18,824 nucleotides of DNA from contig JAMQCK010000625.1 in the NCBI GenBank assembly GCA_024196135.1, forward strand, positions 1 through 18,824, in the 5' to 3' direction. A program made the position numbers and the translations under genes. The stretch comes from Pleurotus ostreatus/Saccharomyces cerevisiae fusant (taxonomy: Eukaryota > Opisthokonta). How positions within the stretch are numbered: the stretch's first letter is position 1; every line of letters starts with the position of its first letter. A model generated the notes under the pieces. The model did not search any database. It saw nothing but the letters and a program-made list of their open reading frames with translations, and was not told where the DNA came from. Positions 1-10,174 of the stretch are shown here, in pieces.

Positions 1-3000
1 CCCGCACCCAGCCCGACGAGGCGACAGGCAACAGATGGCGCGCCGCCCCCGGGCGCGTTCTCCCGCGGCCCCATGGCGGCCGGCGTGCAGCGGCAGAACA
101 ATGGACCGCAATCTTCGCAGTTCGCCATGTCGCCTTTCGCGTCTTCCTCCCACTTTGCCACCCCACATGCGCCTGCGCCCATCATGCAGCAGTCCGCATT
201 CGTCCCCAACGAGCAGCCTGCATACCACTCGCCGTATGCGCCTCAGTCATACCAGCGTCAGGCGTCCTCGTCCTCCCTTCGCCCGATCGCCCCAGCATCA
301 CGCCCCAACGGGAACTCCATCATCGACCTCACCAGCTCGCCCTCTCCCCCACCCCTTGCGCGTGCTGTCAACAACAAGCTGCCGGATTCTTTGCCACCAA
401 AGACACCGGTTTGCATAGGCCAGCTAGCTGTGAAGGCCCTCATCCTGTACCCCACGCCATATACACAGCCGCAAGAAGGCGAACCGGAATGGGTGCCGGT
501 GCGACTGCAGTACGAGCGAGCTCCCCACGCGGAACACAAGGAGACTATACACATCAAGGAGCCCGGCCATCGAACAGCTTCTGGGCAAACGACCGGAGGC
601 ACGGACTTTGGCTTGGTCGAACAGAAGGTCGCGACGACGCTCGGTCCGATGCTTGGTAAAGGTCTCATTCGCCTTGACGCGCTCGTCAAAAGAATGAATA
701 CCCTCGTGAGTCCGCTCCCCTAGCCCGATTGCGACGCCATCTCACTCTCTTCAGGCCCCCATCCTTGATCTCCAGCTTCTTGTGCATACACCCAAGGGAA
801 ACATACCCGCGGTGGGAAACTACTTCAGCCAATGCAGCCTCTGGCTCAGTCACATGTCCGCCCCCTTCGACCTCTCGCGCCTCTCCGTCATGCATTACTA
901 CAATCCGCATGACAATCCCATGAACCCGAACTTCTACGCGCAACACGCACAGCGTCCGTACAATGGTGGCGGCGGCGGTCGATGGAGTACCCCGGCCGTA
1001 TCGGGAAAAAGCGTCGAAGTCCAGCGAAGCCAAGTGGATGAGCTCTTCAAAAGCTTACAGGGCGGAGATAATCTTCCCGAAACGGAGCCCGGTAAGTACC
1101 CGATCACTTACTCATCTATGGTTATCGCTTATACAATGGTGTTCTTCCAGCCCAAGAAGTCGCGACCACCCTCTACCCTCACCAGAAGCAGGCGTTGACC
1201 TTCCTCCTCCAACGCGAGCGCGAGATTACATGCGAGGACGGGAACTATTCGTCTTTGTGGCAATTGCGCACCAATGTGCATACTCTGCAGAAGAGCTGGT
1301 TCCATGCTGTCACGAACAAGATCGTCAACGAAGAACCACATGAGGCTAAGAGCGCCATTCTGGCCGATGATGTTCGTACTCTTTTTCTGAACGCGTACAT
1401 TCGTCTGACAGAATTATCAGATGGGTCTAGGCAAGACGATCACTTGCGTCTCACTCATCGCGAACACTCTGAAGTCTGCTCATGCTTTCGCGAATACTCC
1501 CCTGGAACGCGCTCCTGCTCCGCCAGGTAGCAACGGCGCAGACGATTACGACGGCTCGCAGTTTGCGGGCTCTGTCTGGGGCATGCCTACGCAGTACGGT
1601 GGCATATCCGCGAAGGAGAAGGCGAAGCAGCAGCGCTTGACCGAGCGCCAGCAAGCCGACTACGCGAGGTGTTGCCGCATCAAGGCGAAGAGTCGCGCGA
1701 CACTCATCATCTGCCCGCTGTCGACCGTGTCCAACTGGGAGGATCAGTTCAAGGAGCATTGGCGGGGCGAAGTCCGCGTGACTGGCGGTGCAAGCGGGAC
1801 CTGCGTGCCCATCGCCTTTTCCTCCATGTCCATCCAGTCCGCGCCCGGCACACCGTCAGACCATTCCGTCTCTCCGTACCAGCCCGGCGGACCGTTCAAG
1901 GTGTACGTGTACCACGGCAATGCGCGTCGTCCGGACCCCGCATTCTTGGCCGACTTCGACGCGGTCATCACGACGTACGCGACCCTCGCTACGGAATTCT
2001 CGAAGCAGTCGAAGAGCATCGCGAATCAAGAGGCGGAGTGCGACGAGGATAGCGACAACGACAGCGGCGGTGTTGAGTACGATGAGCGCGGCAATCCTAC
2101 GCTCAGGCTGCCCAAGCAGAGGGCAGGTATGAAGCGTAAGAAGCCCTGCGGTACGGCGGAGCAGCCCAGCGCGCTACAGAGCATTCATTGGTTCCGTGTC
2201 GTTCTTGACGAGGCGCAGTGAGTAAATCTAGTTGTATGCGTCTATTTCGCTTGCTCATGATTTTAGCTGCATCAAGGAGACCAGCACCGTTGCCAGCCGT
2301 GCCTGCTGCGACCTTATGGCCGACCGTCGGTTGTGCTTGACGGGAACGCCCGTGCAGAACAAATTGGACGACGTGTATGCGCTCATCAAGTTTTTGCGCC
2401 TTGAGCCTCTGGACGACAAGAATGTCTGGACGGACATGGTCGGCAGCCCCGTCAAGTTCGCTCAGCCCATTGGTATCGCCCGCCTGCAGACGATCATGAA
2501 GTGCATTACCTTGCGCCGCACGAAGGAGACGAAGGCCGACGACGGCCGAAAGATCCTCAACCTGCCACCTCGCCGCGACGAGCTGCGCTACCTCAAGTTC
2601 GACGAGCAGGAGCAGACCATCTACGACGAGTTCTTCCAGTCGTCGAAGGCCGAGTTCAACGAGATGTCGGACAACAACGAGGTCATGAAGAACTACGTTG
2701 GCATCCTGCAGAAGATCCTCCGCCTCCGCCAGATCTGCGACCACTTCGAGCTCGTGCAGGACAAGGAGGCCGCCGCGCAGATTTGCCCCGCGTCGTACGA
2801 GAACCTCGTCGCCGAGATCATGAGGGACGGTCTCACCTTCGACCGCGCGATGGCCGTGTTCACGCTCTTCCGCGAGGCGTCGACGACGCAGTGCGTGGAG
2901 TGTGGCTACGAGCTTTGCAAGGCTAGCGAGAACACCGAGGGCTTCGACTGCGACAACCCGCCGCCCGCTAAGCGGGGCCGCAAGCCTAAGAACCCGGCAG

Positions 3001-3991
3001 GCAGCTCCCGTGGCCCGACGCGCGCCAGCAGCCCCACGTCCGCGCGGCCCATTGTCACACGCTGCCAGCACCTCTTCTGCATCGAGTGCTACAAGCACTC
3101 CGTCTGCCCCGGCTGGCCGAGCGTCCCGCCCGACACGCGCCGCGTGTGCTCGGTGTGTCAGACGTGTCTGTCCCCCGGGGACGCCGTCGAGGTAAAGGTG
3201 GAGTGCGGCGAGGCGGCGATGGCGGCGAAGAAGAAGACGGGCAGGCGCGAGCGGAGGCAGAAGGGGTCGAACTTGGCGAACTTTAGGCCATCGACGAAGG
3301 TGCGCGCGTTGATGGGCGACCTCATCATGTTCTCGCGGGCGAACCCGCACTCGGCGAACTACGACCCGGAGTCGATTGAGGTGCGGATGACGGACGGGCA
3401 GGGGAATGAGATCGATGAGGGTGTGACGAAGACGGTGGTGTTGTGAGTAGTTTCTCCGCTAGGATATGTGCGTGATGCTGACGATCTTCGCAGCTCGCAG
3501 TGGACGACGATGCTTGACAAGATTGAGGAGGCATTAGATGTCGCTGGCATCCGCTACGACCGTCTCGACGGTACCATGAAGCGCGACGATCGTACGCGCG
3601 CCATGGATGCGTTGAAGTACGACCCTGGCTGCGAGGTCCTGCTCGTCAGTCTGAAGGCTGGTGGTGTGGGTCTCAACCTTACTGCCGCTTCTCGCGTTTA
3701 CCTCATGGACCCCTACTGGTGCGTCTTCCCCATTTATGTCCCCTCCTTTGCTGACCTTTTCGTAGGAACCCCGCCGTCGAGAATCAAGCCGTCGACCGCA
3801 TTCACCGTCTAGGTCAAACCCGTCCCGTCACCACTGTCAAGCTCATCATCGAGAACACCATCGAGGCGCGCCTGCTCGAGGTGCAGAAGAAGAAGACTGC
3901 CCTCGCCAACATGACGCTCGACAGGCAGAGCTTCAGCAAGGCCGAGCTTATGCAGCGCCGCATGGAAGAGCTCCAGGACCTCTTCTCTTGA
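1..3991 (+). CDS. SNF2-family ATPase with inserted RING finger (RAD5/RAD16/HLTF-like), possibly 5'-partial
   Basis: Exons: 1-705, 755-1091, 1151-1371, 1421-2217, 2267-3442, 3494-3718, 3766-3991. All splice phases agree and the frame closes at TGA 3989. From the ATG at 73 the product is 1204 aa, but the frame is also open back to base 1, so the start may lie outside. Numbered from M73: a low-complexity Ser/Pro/Gln N-terminus; a folded region of about 110-260; Walker A GLGKT at 399-403; motif Ia near TLIICPLSTVSNW; the DEAH box at 660-663; a C3HC4 RING at 872-963; and a helicase C domain ending in QAVDRIHRLGQTR (1137-1149). The SNF2-RING-helicase C order is that of the RAD5/RAD16/ULS1/HLTF group: DNA translocases with ubiquitin or SUMO-directed E3 activity in nuclear post-replication repair or chromatin work. 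Which member this is cannot be decided by eye. Two acidic or basic inserts lie between motifs I and II. Confidence 0.93.
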
Positions 3992-4304
3992 GACTCAAAG
4001 GACGCTTTCCTATCTATTTGCCTTCGCTTTCTTCTTCGTCGTCGTCGTATATCCTTCCTCTTGCCACTGTACTTTATCGACATTATCTTGTACGACCACT
4101 GCATATTCTTACTACTTTATGCTCGCTTACATATACACCTGTGCCGGCACTGTAATAGGCAGACAGTTATAGAAACACGCGGACGAGCTTTCGACGCAAA
4201 AAGGATGTGGAATTCGCCCCTACTAGAGACTACCGTGTACATGTCTCTAGATGTCTATAAAATGTCTTCTGCCGAAGATCGTCTATGTAGATGTGTGCTC
4301 GAGC
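3992..4304. other. Convergent intergenic region, 3' ends of the SNF2 and Prm10-like genes
   Basis: These 313 bases separate the stop codons of two convergent genes. The stretch is more AT-rich than its surroundings and has no open frame resembling a protein. It should hold both 3' UTRs and polyadenylation sites; no specific signal is strong enough to place. Confidence 0.6.
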
Positions 4305-6652
4305 TCAGAAAGCGAAGTGTGCCGCATTCTTCCTGTGGCCGAAGAGGTATACTGCAGTAGCGAGGTGATCAGAAAGTCAGTCGAAGCTCTCAATGAAGGA
4401 TGCGTACCGATAACCTGACTGACCAGCAGGCCAATAGTGACCCCGCTAGAAACGCAAGTCATGCGAACAGCGAGAGTGAAGCCATCGGTGTACTGCTCCG
4501 CAGAACTATGGTACGACTGCGTGACCCCGCCCGACTGCGCGATGCCGGACTGGAAAGGACCCATGAATCTTCATGAACGGAGAAATGGTCGCTAGCCCGC
4601 TACGCACCGGTACTAGAAAGAGGACCCCAGTCACCATCGACGTAAAGGCCGTCCCGTGGGCGATGCGGGAGTAGAGGTTGCCCAGCATCCCTATAACGAA
4701 AGCGCCAGCGGCGGCCACCAGGTCCGGCCGGTCAGGCAGGACGGAGGCGACCAGTCGGTTTGCCGTGTACGAACAGCACGAGAAGATGACCATGATCAGC
4801 AGCTGTTTGCTTCGGTATGACTGCAGGTTGTTGAGGGACGAGCATGTCGAGTATAGAGGGACGAGGAAGAACACCGTCCACCAAGGGAGCGGCTGCTTCC
4901 ACCACGGCCAGTCTGGTTCTCGAAAGCAGCCTACGGGAATTCTCAGCATTGGATGTCCAGGGAGGATGGCCACCTACCATGCGTCAGGTGCTGCAGCTGA
5001 TAGCTGGCCAGACTACCTGCAGAAAGTACGCCTCCAATGGGAACGAATGGCGCGGTACCGTTGATCATGGTGAAGTGGCCATGCGTATGGTTGAGCTTGT
5101 ACATGAAGGTGGCGTAGTATTCCTTGCGAGCATGGCGATCAATGACCAAGAAGATGTCAGACCCTATAGATAACCCAAAGCCCTTCTGGCGTCAGCCACA
5201 TGATGACCTCTGAGTGGTAGACCAGCGTACCAGAAAGAGTGTGTATATGCCCCCATAGACGCTCCTAACTGAACCGCAAAAGATGTTTCTTGACATTAGT
5301 TCGAGTGAGCTCATCACTAAATTGTCTTGTCAGTCAGCGCCCCGAGTGAAGGTGCGCTCCCTCACAGACTGTAAATCCCGGGAGAACGAGAACGATCCCA
5401 GAGGAAGATATAGCATTGTAACAGAAAGAATGACCAGGAATGCTGCCCAAAGCCCGAGCGACGAAAGCGACGAGAATTGTCACTGAGATCCTACGTACGT
5501 GATTAGTCAAGATCGATTAAATCGTCAAGTCCTCTTACTCGTAGACGTTTGCATATACAGAACTCTTATTGACCGCGCTGAGCCCGAGGTACTGAAGAGC
5601 GCAAGCGCAGAGACCACTGATGATCATGTCGAGGATAGAACCGCCGAAGGATAGCCCACAGAGAATAGTCCCCATGCAGAAAGCCAGAACACAGCGCGCA
5701 GTCAAAGGATAGATAGGACCGCGGCGTAGCAGATCATTGAGAGCCTGAGTCGCTTCCGTGACGCCGACCTTGTCGCGTAGCACGCTACGGTAGATGAGGT
5801 GGACCTTGTGTAGAGCAGAGAGCGCAATGCGGCCAGAGACGCGGACGAAGCGGGTAGTCGTGTTCCTCTCGTCGTCGTTCTTCATCGAGACGATGATGAT
5901 GTTCGGGATGTAAATGAACTCTATGAAGGAGTATTATTGGGTGGTACAGCGAGCATGGGAGGCGCTACGCACCCGCGTTGGCCTCTAGGATCCCCGAGGC
6001 AGCAGCCAGCTGGGAGTTAATTCGATGAGAAGGAGCGCCGAACGTGAGCAGAGCCTTCGCAAGCACGAGGATGAACTTCCGACGGTGGGCCATATCTGAA
6101 CAAATGTGAGCTTCGGGTTGCCACAAATGCGTTCTCGCACACACCTTCGACATGATCGACGATATACGACCGGTATCGCGCAGGCTTCTGGACCTTGGCA
6201 AGTGGCTTCGCGACCTGAGTAGCAGCTGAGCCAATTGTGCTCGTCGTCGCCTTGACCCAGCTAAAGGAGGGCCGCCGAGGAAGCTTGAGGATCCCCCGCT
6301 TGCATGGAGATCTGCCGTCGCCAACGAAAGTCTTGTCCGAAGAGATGCTCGAGGTTGACTCATGGTGGCCAGTTGGATCTTCCTGAGTACGTCGTGAATC
6401 GCCGCATTCGCTGGTTCTTGCAGAGCCGCCACATAGCGTCGAAGCTTGACTGCTTGAAGCCCGAGAGTGTCCAGTACTCGAGGCGCCACCAGCCACGCAG
6501 TCATCAGAAGCCCGAGTCGAGTTCCTGTCATCAGAGCCCTGTTCTTCGACCAGCAATAGCGATTCAACCGAGCCCGCGCGAGAAGGCGTCCTGTTGCGTA
6601 GTCCACCAGCTTCCAAGTCGACAGTGCTCAGGAAGTTCGACGTCGAGGCCAT
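4305..6652 (-). CDS. Prm10/ThrE-family multi-pass membrane protein (DUF1212 type)
   Basis: Exons in transcript order: 6652-6145, 6095-5973, 5920-5539, 5490-5366, 5316-5231, 5185-4978, 4930-4608, 4549-4408, 4351-4305, giving 647 aa. The start is the ATG at 6652. An in-frame stop lies at 6721-6719 with no ATG between; the longer frame to 6685 begins with TTG. Residues 1-165 are Ser/Thr-rich and probably cytosolic. The ThrE-like N-terminal domain follows, with the hallmark FGAPSHRI at 188-195, then EFIYIPN and several hydrophobic segments (one near 283-303). The C-terminal half has the WPWW and PWW tryptophans (485-495), the AFTSMVTGVLFLVP stretch and a final NAAHFAF. Bacterial ThrE exports threonine and serine; the yeast relative Prm10 is a pheromone-regulated membrane protein of unknown transport role, so substrate and membrane are unknown here. 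The exon 6 acceptor is ambiguous (5185 or 5182, one residue). Confidence 0.92.
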
Positions 6653-7067
6653 ATCCTGCGTCCAAGGATGCGAGCGCGCAGCCAAAGCCCCACTCCCGAC
6701 GCGGGCGCCGATCCCGAGCTAGATGAGCGTTGGGGACAAGTTGACCCTGGGCTCGGGAAGAGCTGATCCGCGGCGGCCATAAACGACGGAGGTGGAGATC
6801 GTCTGCGCGGAACCTTTCAGCATCAGATCACTCGGTCTACTCGGGCTGCAACGAACTGCGAAGAACGCAAGGCAGAAAATAGATTATATGTTTATATACA
6901 AAGCGAAGGCAAGGCAAGGGGGATGGCGATATGGACAAGGTTGTGAAGCCGATACACAGTTACACAGGACGAAGAAACGGGGCAATATACGAGCCAAAGT
7001 TCGACCGCATCGTGTAGCCGACGGCCTATATGCGAAGTCAATATTCTTACGACCACCGTTTTTTCCT
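6653..7067. other. Intergenic region: Prm10-like promoter side and transcription-factor 3' end
   Basis: 415 bases lie between the Prm10-like start and the stop of the next minus-strand gene. Part is AT-rich around 6880-6900. Plus-strand open frames here run into the antisense of the transcription factor and resemble nothing known. Confidence 0.55.
6891..6898 (-). promoter_or_regulatory. Candidate TATA box of the Prm10-like gene
   Basis: The minus strand reads TATATAAA, 239 bases upstream of the ATG at 6652. The match is good but the distance implies a 5' UTR of about 200 nt. An AT-rich stretch here could equally belong to the 3' end of the transcription-factor gene. Confidence 0.35.
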
Positions 7068-10000
7068 TCACCAAATCTGCGGCGCCGGCGGCATATACTC
7101 GTTCGGCAGCAGGTACGCGTTCATCCCCTCCTGCGAGAACCTCTGCCCCCCAAGCGTCTGGTCCGAAATCCACACCGGCAGCTGCTCGCTCGCCGTCCTC
7201 TGGTACCTGTCCCAGATGTGCTCCGCATCCATCGGGTAGTGGTGGTACCCCTGCTGCACAGCGGCCTGCATCTGCGCATCAGTCTGCTGAGGGCGGATCC
7301 CGAAGGTCGGCGAGGAGCCCTCGGACGGCTGGCTGCTGGGCGGCATGAGGGCGGGGTCGATGAGGGGGCGAGCCTCGCGCATGGACGAAGGCGAGAGCGA
7401 TTTGCGCTTGTCGCGCGATCTCTTGAGCATGAGCTGGAGGGTGAGCGCGTAGCGCTTGGCAGGAACTATTGGGCCTCTTCAGCATGACGAACCTGCAACG
7501 GAGAGAACAATACTCACTCTGAGCCATGAGCTCAGCAAGACGCTCGACCTGGTGGAGAATAGACTCCGGGTCACACTCGCTGGGGCTGCAAATTTGTCAA
7601 CACCAGTCACAACCGCAGTCTTGAAAAACTCACAAGAGACGCGCCAAGCGCAGAAGGAACGACCCAGCAAAGGTCGCCGTCACATGCGTGTAGTGCACCG
7701 CATACCTCATTCCCTCCCTATACGACGGCGAGTTGATCGTGATGTCCAGGATCTGAATCGCAATATTGATCGACCGCACGGCCAGCTCCCTCTGCAGCGG
7801 GTGCATATTGCGCACGTCCTCCGGGCCATCGATGCCACGCAGCGCCGTGGCGTTGTGGAACAGCTCCGCGTGGAGCTGCTGGATCTGCAGGCTTTGCCTG
7901 TAGAAGGCTACTGGAAGATGAGCCTTCACCTGGTGGGGGTGAGAGCGGCAACTCACCTGCATCTTCGTACTTCTGGGAGAAGGCCTGGTCCCAGGTGGCG
8001 TACCAAGCGCGGAAGTCGAGGTCGGCCTTCCGGAGGGTCTCGAAGTCGTCCTCACGGATGGGCGATTCGCTTGGTGAGAGCGCATTGTGCACGCGCTCGC
8101 GAATGACCATGAGCTCAAGGGTGGAGACGAGGCGCATATCATCCTCAATGGCGGACGGGTGCTGGAGAAGTGCGCGTCCGTGGCGGATGCTGTCGTCCTC
8201 CTTCAGGACGGCAGGACGGCCTGTACCGTACGAGAGCTGGTGCTCAAACAGGTAGAGCGTGAACCAGGTCCGCGTAGCGGTGACGAGGTCTTTGTCCTGG
8301 ACGGGATCAACCTTGTTGGCCGTGATGCGCTTCAAGAGCTTCGGCCAGGCCTTGTGCATGGCTGAGAATGGTCAGATCTCAATGCCGACACCATTCCATG
8401 AATCTACTCACAGCACTCCATAGCCATCCTCACGGCGTGTCCACCGCTAAGCCACCCGTTCTCCGCCCAGCCAGAGACCAAGACTAAGACCGTGTCAGCA
8501 AAACGCTAGCTCAAGAGGGACTGATGCATACTCATAGACTGGACGGCTTCGAAGCGAGTGACCGGGGAGAAGAGGGTCGCGCACGAGATTGACTGAACCT
8601 CCTCCAAGCATCTGAGGTAGGTCTCGCTAGGCTTGCCTCCGCCGTCCCTCACTCCTGCAGCGACCATGCAGATCGCGTCCACCGCGAAGGGGGAGCGACG
8701 GTGCAGTTCATCGAATGTGTCGACATGAGGGTCGAACACCGGCCTAGAGACGATGAGTACTTCATGATCACTATAATAGAGTACACTAAAACGCACAGAA
8801 AAGTGGAGCAGCCGTGATAGAAACTGTATTAGATGTGAGTACAGTTCTCGTACACGGTTCGGACCTTGGGCTTACATCTGGAACAGCTCGCGCGCCTCTT
8901 CCTCGGTAATGATCTTCTTCGTAACCACTGACGCGAAGATGAGGAAACATGTCGCGTAGAAGGACGACAAGAGCCTACCATCGGGGAACATGGGACCTTG
9001 CTTATGCCTCAGCTTGCGCTTCTTTGCGGGTCGGGTCCCCTCTCCCGGCTTGCCTCCATTCTGCGGATCAGAGGCATCGCCATTCTCCTGAAGCTTCCGG
9101 GTCAGCCCACGTCAATATGCGCACTCGTCGGGTCTCACGATGGCAGCGCGCTCGATGGCAACATCCGCTAGCCCGCGCAGGACCTCCCACGGGGCCACGA
9201 GCCCGGACGCGGGCAGCTCGTCGCCCGCCTCCTCCTCTTGGTCGCTCGAGTCGGCGCTGACGGGCCTCTTTGTGCCCGCCTGGACAGCAGGTGCCAGGGG
9301 CCGATTGTCTGTCGCGCATTGTGCGGTGAGTACTTCGGCCGGTGCAATAGAAGCCAAAGCCAAACTCTAACCTTGAACACCCGCGGGCGGCGGACCGTGC
9401 GCCGGACCTTGGGGCGGCGGCTGGGGACCGCTGAAGGCGTAGCCGACGGGCGTCTGAGGCGAGTACTCCGCCGGCGCCTGGGGCACCATAGGGTACTGGC
9501 CCGGACGGATGCCGGCGGGGGGCGGCCCCATCGTCGGAGGGACAGGGGGCATGTAACCAGGCGGCTGCGGATGACCTGCCGTCGGCGTCGAGAGCGTAGG
9601 GGACGGCTGGGGGTACGGCGCCTGGGGGTAGGGGGAACGCGCAATCTGCCCTCCACCACGCAGGAGCGCGACAAGCTCATACATGGTATCGCGCATGGCC
9701 ATCTGGGTGCGGCTGAGGTCGGCGACATGGGCTTCGAGGCTGCGAATGCGTCTGCGACACCGCGTCAGTCAATGTACGGCTCGACGGTCCGGGTGGCTCG
9801 ATAGACTCACTCAAGTCCTGCCTCGCCCGTTAAGCTGGCCTCCTTGGACGGCTTCTCGAACAGACATTCGAGGCCGGTGTTGCGGCAGCGACGACAAGGG
9901 GGATTATCGGCGCCTTCGCAGCGCATTTTCTGCTTCCTGCAGGCATTCTCGGGGGTATTGAGCAACTGGGGGTATGTTCACGGTGCATCTCAACTCACGC

Positions 10001-10174
10001 AGGCACCTGGATAGTCGAGCAATAAGTACAAGCTTGAAAGAGGGAAGAGGGGCACGTACGAGGAACTCGGTTCAACGTCTTCACAGCGGGTTTCGTCTCC
10101 TTAGCCCGTTCATCGACAAGCATTTCCTCCTGCTTCCTCAGGCGCGGGTCGAACGGATCGCCGTTGTTCATCAT
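7068..10174 (-). CDS. Zn2Cys6 fungal transcription factor with Fungal_trans-type middle domain
   Basis: Fourteen exons in transcript order: 10174-10060, 10006-9999, 9947-9811, 9751-9372, 9308-9139, 9087-8979, 8927-8876, 8823-8797, 8743-8532, 8483-8412, 8361-7957, 7910-7634, 7585-7518, 7465-7068, giving 809 aa. An in-frame TAA lies just upstream of the start. The zinc cluster is C41-x2-C44-x6-C51-x7-C59-x2-C62-x6-C69, followed by a short linker and a heptad-like helix (RIRSLEAHVADL) that may dimerise. Residues about 120-213 are Pro/Gln/Tyr-rich; a basic AKKRKLRHK (291-299) is a probable nuclear signal. From about 320 the protein matches the fungal-specific middle domain, with FDELHRRSPFAVDAICMV, the GGHAVRMAME helix and MHKAWPKL. 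The C-terminal tail is Pro/Gln-rich. The DNA target is unknown; such factors commonly bind CGG-containing sites in metabolic or developmental promoters. The exon 12 acceptor is ambiguous (7910 or 7907). Confidence 0.92.
9999..10006 (-). other. 8-nt microexon in the Zn2Cys6 factor
   Basis: Eight bases, GTGCCTGC on the minus strand, lie between introns 10059-10007 and 9998-9948. With one base from exon 1 they encode Arg-Ala-Cys, including C41, the first zinc ligand. Upstream reads NRVP and downstream reads NACRKQKMRC, so the joined text is a typical Zn2Cys6 opening. Both introns start with good donors (GTACGT, GTGAGT). The second acceptor is GAG rather than CAG/TAG. Confidence 0.85.

Noticed and set aside
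2103..3350. 415-codon open frame on the minus strand
   Set aside because: It lies antisense to the SNF2 exon 5, is rich in Arg, Ala and Leu with no recognisable domain, and is expected from the GC-rich codon use of the real gene.
4061..4360. Plus-strand frame in the convergent region
   Set aside because: It overlaps the last exon of the Prm10-like gene on the other strand, is AT-rich and resembles no protein.
6653..6685. Longer N-terminus for the Prm10-like protein
   Set aside because: The extension begins at TTG, and an in-frame stop lies at 6721-6719. The first usable ATG is 6652.
6792..7487. 231-codon plus-strand frame
   Set aside because: Most of it is antisense to the last exon of the transcription factor and shows the Arg/Leu-rich composition of a shadow frame.
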